64,000 nt of DNA from Spongilla lacustris (GCA_949361645.1 OX442419.1:3569459-3633458); one strand, 5' to 3'. Positions 33,490-45,399 are shown, numbered from the stretch's first letter. The notes: a model not told the origin generated them from the sequence alone. Numbers and translations are program-made.

Positions 33490-35044
33490 CATCCTTATCT
33501 GTTCAATACGAGGCAGGCCTCATCAATGTTATAGTTTCTGGAACAAATCTAATAGGGGGACTTTTGGCTTATGGCTGCAACTCCACTGACAACGTATGTA
33601 TAATTTCATCTTAACAAGTAGTAGCTAATTAACCAATGCCACCTCAACAGGAAACATGTACAGTGATTAGGCAGGGAACACTTATCTTATGCAATACAAG
33701 TTTAGCTGTTGTTCTGAGTGCAGGGACCCAGTGTGTCTTCTTTGGGTGCTACACAAAGCGGCTTGACTACTCATGGTATCAGTTTAAACCAGTCACCCTC
33801 ACCATACCTCCTGTTAGCATATCAAAGGGAGGTGAGTTCTTTCTATTGGTGGATATGTTAAAATGTTTGTGTGTGTGTGTGTGTGTGTCTGTGTGTGTGC
33901 ATAAATGCCTATGTGGGTATATGTGTAAACCAGCACTAAATACAACAGTGCCACAAGCCACATCATCTTCACCAGAGCCAGTAATGTTACTGATGAGCAC
34001 AAACAGTAGTGTACCGGGCATGATCAGACCAGCTACAACTTCACTTGCTATTGTTGTTGTCGGGACTGCAAGGCCGTAGACAATGGGTTGCTTGGGGGTG
34101 CTTCATGGGGGTGCTGAAGCACCCTCGAGACCATTGCAAAAAAAAAAAAAAAACGTTTTCTTGTTAATGACAGTATTATGTTTTTAAAACTAGCTATTTA
34201 ATCATCTGCATTACACAATGTAAATTTAATAGACTGCTTACATTCTCCATACCCTGTCTGTTTCAGATGGTAGCAGTAATATTACCATCATCATCATCAT
34301 TGCAGTGCTGACCTTCACAGTCATAGTGGTATTGGCAGTGATCGGGGTACTGGTGTGTGCTTTCAAGCTTAGGTATGTTGTCTCATTCTAAGTGGTCAGA
34401 AACATATCTTATTGTAATCATTCCAGAAAGAAGTGCCGGGATGATCGTCCTACCATTGAGTTAGAATGCTGTGAGCATGTAAGTGTGTGTGTGTGTGTGT
34501 GTGTGCACATGTGTGTGTGCAAGTGTGTGAATAAATACGTGTGTGTATTTGTGTGCATGTGTGTGTGCAAGTGTGTGAATAAATACGTGTGTGTATGTGT
34601 GTGCATGTGTGTGTGCACATGTGTGTATGCACACGTGTGTGTATGTGTGCAGTACATCATAGTAGCATACGGTCTAGTATACTATAAAATACTAATGTGC
34701 ACTATACCAACTATACTAATGCACACTACACCACAGTGGCAGTGCACACATAACTATTTTGTCAATTGCCATTTACAAAAGGCAACTTCTGTACATTCCC
34801 CCCCGGATTACAGTGGAGCGATGAAGAATTCAAACCTGTGAAGATTGCCTTTACAGCCAATATTTCCTGTTCTATCTCCACAATCATTGATAGTCTTGAG
34901 AAGCCTCAGGTGGGACCAGCTGACCATCAACTTCTTGAGAATCCTAACGACTCTGTCATCTATTTGAAAACAAGCAACCTCAGAAGCCCTGAAATAGGCA
35001 CACAGACCACTGATCTCCCTGTAATGCTATCACCAAGTATTTGA
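33490..35044 (+). CDS. Single-pass membrane protein, six or more exons, unrecognised family
   Basis: Exons by splice signals: 33490-33593, 33651-33831, 33934-about 34000, 34267-34372, 34427-34478, 34814-35044 (stop TGA). The extracellular part is Cys- and Thr/Ser-rich with sequons (SVQYEAGLINVIVSG, ETCTVIRQ, QCVFFGCYTKRLDY, then a TSSSPEP-type stalk). A strong membrane helix (IIIIIAVLTFTVIVVLAVIG) is followed by KLRKKCRDD. The roughly 95-residue cytoplasmic tail includes DEEFKPVKIAFTANIS and NDSVIYLKTSNLR, where VIYL could be a phosphotyrosine-type site. The donor of the third exon is uncertain because its frame reaches TAG at 34078. The signal-peptide exon was not found. The design (ectodomain, one helix, tail spread over small exons) parallels the Calx-beta receptor at 10-13 kb, but no sequence homology is evident. 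Confidence 0.62.
34484..34652. repeat. (TG)n-rich compound microsatellite
   Basis: GTGTGTGT tracts with repeated AAGTGTGTGAATAAATACGT units, in the last intron of the membrane-protein gene. Confidence 0.9.
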
Positions 35045-35088
35045 CCTACATCTGAGTCAAGTTGCTGACAAACCTGCTTGAATCTTGC

Positions 35089-35218
35089 ACATGCATGCTT
35101 AGGTCTGGTGGGCACATGCATGCTTAGGTCTGGTGGGTACATGCATGCTTAGGTCTGGTGGGCACATGCATGCTTAGGTCTGGTGGGCACATGCATGCTT
35201 AGGTCTGGTGGGCACATG
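35089..35218. repeat. 25-bp minisatellite, 5 copies
   Basis: Five nearly identical 25-bp units, each beginning ATGCATGCTTAGGTCTGGTG, immediately downstream of the membrane-protein stop codon. They may lie in the 3' UTR. Confidence 0.95.
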
Positions 35219-36495
35219 TAGGATACATCTCTATGATACTAAGTAATTTCCAAGTCTGTTTTCAATTTGATGTTGTATGCATGCAGGCAATAAGGATTCC
35301 AGTCGGACATACATGTAGGAATTCATTTTTGATATGTCCTCTCCCCCCCACCCCCTGCCCCACCCCTTCCCAGTGGCAAATCCATGATTTGCTGGGTCAG
35401 CCACTGCGTTTAGGGTGAGGAGGTGATGTATGGAGAGGTGAGGGTAGGGGAGGTGATGTGGAAGGATTGGTGAGGCCATGAGGGTCATAGTTTATACCAT
35501 CAGCTGAACACGATAATTTAGTACTGAATGAGACGTACCAATTGGAGATCTTTATACTTCTGCTTTTGCTGCAGTGTGCATTAATTGCTGCTAAGTAGCC
35601 AAAGAAGCCAATGGACCCATTCTCTCTGAAGACATGCTTAATTGGCTACAATAGTTAACATAATAGTGTCCACGTCTTGGGTTACATTTCTAGAAATGTA
35701 ACATAAGAAGTGGACAGTATCATTTTGTCCAAATTTTTAATACAATTTTGGTGACCTAGAAATATGCTAATTAATACTTTTGTCCCTTCTGTGGACTGTG
35801 GAGCTTTTTTGTGATACTATAAATGAATGAACATTAGTGGGTATGGTTAATGGTACGATAAATAGTCTTAGCTGCCTTATACATTTGCTTTCATTTTTAA
35901 AAATTCTCTGTGATTGCATGCGATTGTGTGTGTATGTATACATGTGTTATAGCAATCTGTCTGTAGTACGCACACCCTCAGTGACGTCACGTAATCAAAT
36001 ACATTTACTGAAGAATCCTAACATTAAATACAATTCCTTAAATTTTAAGCTTTTCTGCCTTTGTAGCAATGTTTAGTATGGTTAGCAAATGTCCAAAAAA
36101 TTATATGGTTACTTTAGGGACCTCTGAATAGTATGACATAATTTTCATCGAATTAATTCGGCCGTAATGATGCTAAGCAGCACTCATATCAAAAACCTTA
36201 TAAAAGCAATCCTAACTTCACAACGAATTGGAGTTAAGAGTTCGAACGTTCCTTACATAAAGCTACTATAATGAGCTATCTGTGCAACAAAAAGGAGCTC
36301 TTAAGTCGAACTATTTGTTGAGTTGTAAGCCAAAAACCTTAACTTGAAGATACCTTAATGAGTTACCCTGAAAATTCAGTGTCAGATAGGAATTCCGACA
36401 TTTTTAGTGATCCAAACCCAAAAGTTATTATCTAAGTTATAAAAAATGATGTTTCTGTAGATCCTGGTGTATAGTACCATTTGATGTATCGGTCT
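35219..36495. other. No gene recognised
   Basis: AT-rich DNA. A C-rich segment at 35340-35370 and a TGAGGAGGTGATGT repeat at 35417-35460 are the only notable features. Confidence 0.45.
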
Positions 36496-36533
36496 AGTTG
36501 GGCGTAGCCCGACCTTCGCGTATTGGCGGAAGT

Positions 36534-37730
36534 AGCTTTCATAGCAAACCCTATCAATCACTCCCGCTAGCCATATAATAATATTCACTGTTTACACGCG
36601 CCTGCACCTTGGATATCAATGCAATTAGCATGTGCAAACTTTGTTACCACCCCCCAAAACATGCACTGCACCCCCTCCACCCCTCCATCACCACTGCACC
36701 CCTCCATCACCACTGTACCCCTCCATCACCACTGTACCCCTCCATCACCACTGTACCCCTCCATCACCACTGTACCCCTCCATCACCACTGTACCCCTCC
36801 ATCACCATTATACCCCTCCATCACCACTGCACTATTGCAACACGTAGATGGATAGGGTGATTTGATATGACAAATGTGTTATGGTACCATACATTTTGTA
36901 GCTGCAGCATTACATTCAAAAATGGGATATCTTTGTATAGCTGCAGCATTACATTCAAAAATGGGATATCAGAAACTGCTTAATATTTAGGACAGCTTTG
37001 CCAACCATTCGCACGGAGAACACAGATCAATTGCTTGTAAGTCTCCTGGCTCATTGAGGCAGATGGACATTGCGGACAAATGTCTGTGGAGTACGATCAG
37101 TTTAGGCTGGCTGCCACGGGGATCTAAGCTACATGTAATACTGCTTCTTTGTATGTGTAGGAACCATACACACTTGTGCGTATGCATCTGTGCATGTACA
37201 TAACATGTGCCTATAAGTATATTGTACGCATGGTAGACATCTGGCTTTTAACATGCCTTTACCCTCTTTGTGGTGCCTACTCATGTTGTACAGGTTACCT
37301 CTTCACTTATATTTGTATTACTTGAGTCAGTTTGTTTAGTTCAGCCTTTTGATTTCACTGTGCCACACTGTGTACACCTGTAATATAACACCCAGTGAAT
37401 GCTGTCCTAATATCCCATTTTTGAATGTAATGCTGCAGCTACAAAATGTATGGTACCATAACACATTTGTCATATCAAATCACCATATCCATCTACGTGT
37501 TGCAATAGTGCAGTGGTGATGGAGGGGTACAGTGGTGATGGAGGGGTACAGTGGTGATGGAGGGGTGCAGTGGTGATGGAGGGGTGGAGGGGGTGCAGTG
37601 CATGTTTTGGGGGTGGTAACAAAGTTTGCACATGCTAATTGCATTGATATCCCAAGGTGCAGGCGCGTGTAAACAGTGAATATTATTATATGGCTAGCGG
37701 GAGTGATCGATAGGGTTTGCTATGAAAGCT
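36534..37730. mobile_element. Palindromic element with internal minisatellite, nested in element A
   Basis: The outer ends AGCTTTCATAGCAAACC and the inverse GGTTTGCTATGAAAGCT match closely through CTCCCGCTAGCCATATAAT. The match continues through a 19-bp CCCCTCCATCACCACTG minisatellite (about ten units on the left, four on the right) to GGGATAT near the centre. The central spacer is about 430 bp and contains no recognised gene. Unequal unit numbers in the two arms show that the minisatellite changed after the palindrome formed. Confidence 0.88.
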
Positions 37731-37910
37731 AACAGTTTCTACAATTTCTGGTGAATATAATTATTTTTGCTGATGTGCGAGTGTGAAAAGTGCGGATGTG
37801 CGAGCCGCTACTGTACCTGGATTTGTACCCATCTGATAGTACTGTGGGCTATTAACACCTGATAAGTCTGACCGTTAATTGAGTGATAATTATGCGTGCA
37901 TGCTTGGACT

Positions 37911-38150
37911 ATGGAGAGAGTTAAAGAGTGCGTTACCGACGCGGCTAAGGAGTTGGGCTATACCCAGCGATGAAACCAGAGCAACTTGAAGTAGCTGCTA
38001 CTTTCATTGAGGGCAGAGATGTTTTTTCAGTTCTGCCTACTGGCTTTGGCTATCGTTTATGTTACGCTTGCTTGCCTCCAACGTTTGATAAAAGAGCGAG
38101 GCTATTCTTTTAGTCGTCTGGTGTCAATAATGGAAGATCAGGTAAAATAT
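37911..38150 (+). pseudogene. RecQ-family helicase N-terminal fragment inside element A
   Basis: From ATG 37911 the frames spell MERVKECVTDAAKELGYTQ, then KPEQLEVAATFIEGRDVFSV, then LPTGFGYRLCYACLPPTFD. After one shift they give SFSRLVSIMEDQV before a GTAAAA donor-like site. This matches the start of RecQ-type superfamily-2 helicases: a Q-motif-like KPEQ, Walker A PTGxGKS (here the catalytic Lys-Ser is replaced by Tyr-Arg) and motif Ia (LMxDQV). Two frameshifts and the lost lysine make it non-functional. Confidence 0.78.
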
Positions 38151-38447
38151 ATATAACTCTTAGTCCAAGCATGCACGTGTAGTTATCGCTCAATCAACGG
38201 TCAGACTTATCAGGTGTTAATAGCCCACAGCACTATCAGAAATCCAGGTATAGGCTTGATACCCGACCTTCCCAGTCCGCCAATACGCGAAGGTCGGGCT
38301 ACGCCCAACTACGTCCCCTCCACAGTAAGTACTCTCTCCTCTAGTTAATTCATCCTTCTATCTTTCTACGAAGTTTCAAAAAGATTTGACGAAGCGCAGG
38401 GTACCTTCTACGATGCGCCAGTTACTGAACTTGTTTGGACCGATACT

Positions 38448-38970
38448 AGTTGGGCGTAGCCCGACCTTCGCGTATTGGCGGAAGGTCGGGTATCAAGCCT
38501 ATACCTGGATTTGTACCCATCTGATAGTGCTGTGGGCTAGATAAGTATGACCGTTGATTGAGTGATAATTACACGTGCATGCTTGGACTAAGAGTTTTAT
38601 ATATATTTTACCTGATCTTCCATTATTGACACAAGACGACTAAAAGAATAGCCTCGCTCTTTTATCAAACGTTGGAGGCAAGCAAGCGTAACATAAACTA
38701 TATACATCTCTGCTCTCAATGAAAGTAGCAGCTACTTCAAGTTGCTCTGCATGGTTTCATCTCTGGGTATAGCCCAACTCCTTAGCCGCGTCGGTAACGC
38801 ACTCTTTGACTCTCTTCATAGTCCAAGCATGCACGCATAATTATCACTCAATTAACGGTCAGACTTATCAGGTGTTAATAGCCCACAGCACTATCAGATG
38901 GGTACAAATCCAGGTATAGGCTTGATACCCGACCTTCCGCCAATACGCGAAGGTAGGGCTACGCCCAACT
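38448..38970 (-). mobile_element. Inverted-repeat element B with the same helicase fragment
   Basis: 523 bp, with termini AGTTGGGCGTAGCCCGACC and its inverse, and terminal repeats extending about 150 bp. On the minus strand from 38819 it carries the same helicase start (VKECVTDAAKELGYTQ, then EQLEVAATFIES). A deletion removes the Walker A segment, and the fragment resumes at LCYACLPPTFD. It is uninterrupted, so it shows what element A looked like before its nested insertion. Confidence 0.85.
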
Positions 38971-39299
38971 AGAGGGGACGCAGCGTTTTAGGGTCGAAAA
39001 TTGTGGCCAGAAAACTTTATTCGATTTGAACAACACTTACATGTAAAAAATACGGTGCGTGTTTTAAAACTTAAAAGCTAGTCTGGCCTATTGCTCATGC
39101 ATTCGGCAGTCGTTCTGAATGCATAGTAAGCCCAACGAAGCACAATGAAGCTACCAGATCGTTTTAACCAAATGGTGTCAATAAATGTTTTCAAAATTGC
39201 AAACAGAAAAAAAATTATTCTGACGTCTAGGATTGTCTAAAATCACGGATTCCGCAGTGCCTACAATGGCAATGATCAACAAGTAACGTACATGTACAT

Positions 39300-39560
39300 G
39301 CATGTTACATGTATACATAATGTATATAGTCGGTATACTTGGCGTTCGTAGTTGGTACAAATGAGAGCCGAATTGATAAGGGGGATTCAGTTTGAGTTTG
39401 TCTGTCGCGCATGTAACTATTCCCGTTACTTATATTCTGATACATGTAATATGTAATGCTTTCTAGTGTAATACAAACGTGTAAATTTATTAATGTCACC
39501 GTCGTGCTCAGCCACCTGATTGCTTTCCTATATGGTTATATTACATGCGCGCCGATTGCC
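39300..39560. repeat. Dispersed repeat, copy 2
   Basis: Counterpart of 25480-25695, joined directly to the GCCGATTGCCCTATAAATGC block that lies 1.3 kb away in the other locus. This suggests an internal insertion there or a deletion here. Confidence 0.72.
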
Positions 39561-41575
39561 CTATAAATGCAATGAAAGTTCAGCCTGTCCGCATAATTCT
39601 GCATGTACAATGGATAAGATTGTTTTGGTCGTTAGTATCTGTCTGCATGGACTTTATTATATAGTTGTAAAGTACCGAAACTTAGAAAGTATCAAAGTGT
39701 GAGGCATGGCCAGAAAAAACGCGTTTATATGCATAATGGTAGCGATTCAGCACCAGCAAGAATGAGTATCAGGTTGCTGGCAACCTGATACGCATTGTCA
39801 GAAGAAGATGGCACGAAGGACAACGATTGTGTCTTCATTCTTCATACCGAACATCAACTTAAAATATTTCCTGGTGGTGCAGCCTCATCAGAAGGTAGAA
39901 AAAGAACTTTTACAAAATTTACTTTGAGTACTCAAAGTTTACTGTATTAGAGACCCATACATAGTAACTCTAACTCGCAAAGTCAGTACCAAACAAATTC
40001 GGCAATACGTTTCTATAAATTGTCTTCTCTAGCTCCTTTCCACAACTGCTAACATTACGCTTCAATCGTGACGAACCTATCCTATTACTTATTCCAAGTT
40101 CAAGTGTGGGAACGAGTGAGCGTTATCTCTGTTGTCAAAGGTTCATTGGCAACGGGAGGGGGATTTCTTATCATACTCATCACACTTCAATCCTGCGTAG
40201 TCATAGGACCTACTAACTTAGGCGCCGCTAATTATCATCTTCATTATTAATAGGAGTGATGCATGTGCAAGGAGTCAAGCTCATGATCAGTGGTAGTGAA
40301 GGAAACAGTGCCTTAACTGGTATCCAGAATGTTTGCACACCCCTATGCATCCCCTGAGGTGCAGTAAAATGATCTGCCAAACACAGACTTTAGGAAAAGG
40401 TACTATCAGGTGCGTGTGTTTATATGGGAGCATAAGAAAAGTGGTCAGGCCAGTGTGATTAAAGGATGGGTACCAGTATCCTTTCAACTCTACAAATGCT
40501 GTATGCATGAGCTCGCCCAGCAGCAGAACACTATATCACGAGTCACATCATCCTGGTGACAACAATGATGCAAAGTGTGCAGAGCTCGGATGGGTGTGTC
40601 TTTCTGTGGTTGCTGAGGCCTTTGGTGGTTGGGGTACAGAAGCTATGGACTTCTCAAAATAAGCATATTGCCTTGCTGTGCATGACCTTGCATGGGGAGC
40701 ACAAACATGACATTTGTCCTTGTGAAATACAAAAGTACATTCTGCAGCGCTAGCCAGTTGGACTCGTGGAGAGATTTGATAGGATCCTACCTACTGCATA
40801 TGCTCAGTACTACTGTTGGTGATGAACATGACTGGGACCATCCTCTGCCAACTCTACTTGTTCAACTACAGCAACATTCAAACATTACTACCTGTTGCAT
40901 CATATGACTCAGTTACATATAACACCGCAATTCTCAAGAATCATCTTCAAAGATTTCACCAGACTATGTACCACAACAACACCCTTAAACCATAAATACA
41001 ACAATGTATGTGTACGACCATGTGAATGAGGCACCCACATGGTTCTGGCGATGTTATACTCCCAGCAGTACTGAGAAGTTAGTATTTGAAATTGCAGGCC
41101 TTATAGGGTGGACTAGGTCATTTGTATATATTTTTTGTCATTGTGATAAATATATATTATTTTAATAATAATAAATTTTATCGTAGATACTGCTCACCCA
41201 TGATGTACACACATTTATAAAGAGGGAGCAATGTAATTTCCCAAATATATAGGCTCTGGCAGCAAAGTGACTTTCAAACAATTGATTTATATTTTTGTGC
41301 ACATGTGCATTGCATATATGTTCTACACTTGATTGAGCATAAGTGCATGTAGCTGTCTAGCATGTTCACTGTGATACTAAAAATTCATTATGGAATGAAA
41401 AACAATGAGTAGATGTATGTGCTAAATAAGGAATGTAATCTTTAAACTGCACAGAAAAACGTATGAGGTCGAGGCACTTTTCAGTGCTTTTGAAATAAAT
41501 TTCATCAATCTAAATAAATTTAAATGAATACTTAGTTTTTTATTTTAATTAATTATTTAATGTTGTTAATTATAA
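39561..41575. other. No gene; one retrotransposon fragment
   Basis: 40563-40661 on the plus strand reads NDAKCAELGWVCLSVVAEA then FGGWGTEAMDFSK before a stop. It is a C-terminal RLE retrotransposon fragment. A short TAATAATAATAA tract follows at 41165. 40020-40130 is the dispersed repeat shared with 31480-31620. Confidence 0.6.
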
Positions 41576-42077
41576 CAGTTATCAAAGGTGAAATCTTGAA
41601 TTTGTAAATTTTTGCTATGTACTTTATTTTAGAATGTTTTCTGGATATTTAATTCACCATTATTTTAAAACCAGCAACCTTGTTTAGTATTGTTAGCAGT
41701 ACATGTACATGTACATGTAGAAAGCATGAAGCAAAATATGCATGCCTTTCAGTAACAGAGGGAGTTTCAGACAATATAATTGAGCAGTACATGTACCAAA
41801 GATTTCTACCATGTCTGCACTCCTTCTGTCAACAATGTCTCCATCATGAGATAGAGAAGAGTGGTTCCCAACAAGTGCTCAAGTGTCCCACCTGTGAACA
41901 AAACATGAGCATCCCAGTGGGAGGGGCCAGTGTTCTTCCTCAGAACCTCCATCTTGGGTTTGAAGCAGAAGTATCTGGGTATGTATCCAAGATTGTTAGC
42001 AACAGTGAGGTGTGTTGTGATGAATGTATAGATGGACAGAATGGTCCGCAGTGGTGTTCTGCTGTTCTGTTGTGATG
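41576..42077 (+). pseudogene. Truncated duplicate of the TRIM-NHL gene
   Basis: This segment is highly similar to 47438-48017, including about 200 bp upstream of the coding region. About 70 bp encoding the first RING cysteines are missing, so the frame enters at RFLPCLHSFCQQCLHHEIEK. One base is lost at GGTCCGCAGTGG (the intact gene has GGTCCTGCAGTGG), and homology ends just after. The RING lacks its first Cys pair and no B-box or NHL part follows. It is a partial segmental duplicate. Confidence 0.9.
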
Positions 42078-43225
42078 AAAAAAGATTAATGTATAGATGC
42101 TATATAAGTTAGGCAAATACAAATCAGTAGTTTTATTAAATTTCGATAGCCTTTTATAATTGAAACAACAAAGCCAAATATCTTCAGTATAATTTGACAT
42201 AATCACGTACCTCTTTTAAGTTAATTGTGAGATATGCACATAACTGAAAAATAACATCAATGGAGGTTGGAAGGGAAAATAGGAAATTGTGTTAACATTT
42301 TACAAGTTAGTATTCCAAACAACAAAATTGAAAAACGCTGGAAGACCAAGTGCAATGGTAATGAATTTTGAGTTTTAATAACTCATTATAAAAATGATCT
42401 TCAATGAATAATGTTATATATCAAACAACCGTTTCAGCCTTAATAATTGTGTAGCAAATAAATGTTAATCTCACTATAGAATTTAGTAACTTGAAATCAA
42501 AGGTATTCCGTCGCATGCATGTACCCATACAGATTTCATCCATTGCATACATGTACTCATACAGATTAACAACGAATGATTATTAACATCAATCATTGCT
42601 AACATTAATCTTGAATGATTTCGATAGTAGACGGCTTTAATTACTTACCCGCTTACAATAATCTAAATCTAATTAACCTGTTAGTATTTGCCAATAACGA
42701 TGGTAGTGTATATTCATGTGGGTAATTAATTTCAATCCTGAGTTATACTGATTTTACAGCATTGCATAGTACATTTGTGGACACCCGGTATAAATAAATG
42801 TATGTACAATATAGATTTTGTACATTTAGGGTAGCAAAAATGTTACACCACCTCACACGTCTACATTGTACTTGATAGACAGGGGTATAGGGTAACAAGT
42901 TGCTAAAATCAGTATAAACTTGGAATTGATATCATCAAAGCTGAAAAAGAAAAAGTGGCGTACACATTAAGGTACAATCAAAAGCTATTGCTTAAATTAC
43001 TCTTCCTAATGCAAATATATTTTTAGTTCAGTCGATGCTAACAAAACTTAAATAATGCTGGAAAATAACTTCATCTACACGTGCAATTACAAAGGATGTA
43101 AGGGATTTCATACAGGTCCCATAAACCAAATATCCATCTGTGTGTTATGAGTACGTTTTGTATTGTTCCTAATGTGTATCATTCATATCATAAACACATG
43201 TATCATTTCAATGGACCAACTTTAC
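42078..43225. other. No gene recognised
   Basis: AT-rich DNA with no coding signal detected. Confidence 0.45.
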
Positions 43226-43369
43226 CTCATTTGTAACATTCACTTGTACACCAGGAATGGAAAGGAGACGTTCCACATAAGCAGTATTACCTCCCCTTGC
43301 AAGAAAACCATAGACGCCTTCCCGGACTACTGGAATGATTGTTGCAATGTCAGCAAAATATGCCAATTC
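43226..43369 (-). CDS. Candidate internal exon, possibly ankyrin-repeat-like
   Basis: A 144-bp segment is bounded on the minus strand by a CATTGCAG acceptor and a GAG/GTAAAG donor, both phase 0. It encodes 48 codons starting ELAYFADIATIIPVVREG and ending VERLLSIPGVQVNVTNE. The last part resembles the outer helix and loop of an ankyrin repeat, but one partial repeat is weak evidence. No neighbouring exon on this strand was recognised. Its position upstream of the plus-strand gene at 43621 suggests divergent transcription. Confidence 0.45.
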
Positions 43370-43620
43370 CTGCAATGTATCATTCCGCACATACTACATG
43401 TAGCACTTAGGCATGTAATGTACAGTGTACATATACACATATACCTGGTACATAACCAATGAATTTATAGACATAGCCGGTCGGATATGGCCGCGCGCGT
43501 GCTTGACATGACAAATGATACCGTAGATAATGGAAACCATTATCTATGATAATACAAAGAAAAAATTAAAAAACTACAATAATAATTTATTATTAATTTT
43601 ATAGTAAAAAGGATTATTAC

Positions 43621-44499
43621 GATGGAGGGACTGCCCGCAGCAAAGAAAGTGAGAATTGAAGAAGTGAAGGAACTGGGTATGTTTTGGGTTGCTTATATAT
43701 ATACAGGTATGGTGCGCATCCAAAAGCAGGGCGAGTTGATTCTTCCTTTCATGTTTAGAGGCTAAGCTACAATACATTTGGTCACGTGTTAGCATGCGTG
43801 CGGTGGTTTGCATCTCTTAAGGCAAAGAGCAAGGCGGCTTAGGGCTGGGTGAGAGGTTCGGGGCATATTTGGCCAAAATGCAATACCTCCCGTATTGATA
43901 TTTCAACCTGAGCTAAATACAACACTACGCCTATAACCTTGTGGGGCCTCAAACTGTCTGTACCCCGGGCCTCACAGCGGCTCACAGCGGCCCCTAGCCG
44001 CTCGATAATGCATTCATCTGACTGGTACAATTAAAAAGCATGTAGGACTGAGGTGCCATAGTTAGAAAGCATGCATAGGCAGGACTGAGGTGTTATATTC
44101 ACCCTAAAATGATTAGTTACAATGCTTTGAGTTCATCACTTAGCACTTTGGGTGTTGGTTGTCAAGAACTAATTTTAAAATTCCCTCTATGATACAGTCA
44201 ATGCTGAAGCTGATGGCACCATTATAGATCATTTGATGGAGCAGAAACCCGTGCAGAAGGAAGAGAAAGAAAGTGTTGAGCTCCCACAAAAACTACACCC
44301 TGGTAAGTACTGACACCATTAAACATGTAAACAAGTTTCTTCCCTACAGCTAGCACGACATAACCTCTAGCAGCCTCAGAAAGCATTCAAAAATACGACA
44401 GGTATGACAGGAGTAAATAAATATATTTTCTGTACACCACAATAGGCAAATATACCCCCAAGATGACATCTGATGATTCTTTCTTTGATGCAAATATTG
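43621..44499 (+). CDS. Three 5' exons of an unrecognised protein
   Basis: The exons are 43621-43676 (starting MEGLPAAKKVRIEEVKEL), 44199-44302 (NAEADGTIIDHLMEQKPV onward) and 44450-44499 (KYTPKMTSDDSFFDANIA). All junctions keep frame: G+TC gives Val, and G+GC gives Gly. The splice sites are standard. Such phase agreement over three small exons is unlikely by chance. The N-terminus is hydrophilic and charged, with an AAKKVRIE stretch resembling a short nuclear signal. Later exons were not identified; a possible one near 44625-44730 reads LFIDGTEDEYMLVLEV. The family is unknown. A GATAATGG/CCATTATC hairpin lies at about 43527-43547 in the presumed promoter. Confidence 0.6.
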
Positions 44500-45399
44500 C
44501 TGTGAGCTTTGATTATTGGTTTATTATGGGAATGTGTTCATATAAACACCAGCCTTTTATGGGGGCAGAGATGAGTTGCATGAAATAATTGGTACTCTGA
44601 CATGATTTTGAAAAATAGTACTCAGCAGTGTTTATTTATTGATGGGACTGAGGATGAGTATATGCTGGTACTTGAAGTCAGAATTATTGTTGAAAATAGC
44701 ATAATTAATATAGAAGAGTATGTGTAGTACGTGTATATATAGTAAAGGTGCATGACATTTATGCAAGAAGGTCTGTGCAGTGTGTCACAGTGCAAAAAGA
44801 TTGTTATACACCATGTACGTATACTGTTTGTTATATACGATACTGTATACTATAGCATATATGTAGTAATATAAGCTACCTTGTATATAAGCAAGGTCAT
44901 ATACATGTATATAGTCAGACACGTATGGTTTGTGGTATCCTAGCAAACTTTTGAATTTCATTAATATTGCTCACTTTGGTGAACCATGCATTATCATAAT
45001 TAGACCTACCATAAAACTGGTCTTTCCCCCTACCTCCTCTCCCCACCCCCTTAGCATTTACTTGGTTAAAATTTTCTTCGTACATTTAAGTTTTGCAACA
45101 CCAAACAGAAAATGTTCTATCACCATAGTCCTTGAAAGTTAAGACAGCAGTCCCCACGTGCTAATTTTATACATGACCTTATAAAGACAAGAACAAAATA
45201 ACATTTGGCGCCAATTGAAATAGTCATACTTACCTCAAGTGATGGACCTAGTTGGTACCTACATATTGGTGTTGACATGTTTAACCCCAAGTTCTCGACC
45301 TAACCAAATGCATACAAGAAAAGAAAAAAAAAAAAAAATGCTTAAGCAATGCCGTTGCATGTGTAAATCACCTCAGCAGAATCGGCCGCTTGTGATAGC
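44500..45399. other. No firm gene; possible continuation of the 43.6-kb gene
   Basis: Apart from the candidate exon near 44625-44730, nothing was recognised. Many TATA/ATAC dinucleotides are present. Confidence 0.4.

Larger units (their letters stand above)
36496..38310 (+). mobile_element. Inverted-repeat element A carrying a RecQ-like helicase fragment, interrupted by a second element
   Basis: The left end AGTTGGGCGTAGCCCGACC (36496) and its inverse (ending 38310) delimit the element. The subterminal block CTGGATTTGTACCCATCTGA through TGCTTGGACT (about 37814-37910) has an inverted counterpart at about 38170-38265. Between them lies a protein-gene fragment (37911-38150). The left terminal block is interrupted after GCGTATTGGCGGA by about 1.28 kb of foreign DNA (36531-37811). 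A related element lies at 38448-38970 in opposite orientation. Confidence 0.82.

Noticed and set aside
35089..35218. Regularly spaced 25-bp repeats resembling a CRISPR array
   Set aside because: The units are head-to-tail with no unique spacers, in a eukaryotic context with spliced genes. It is a minisatellite.
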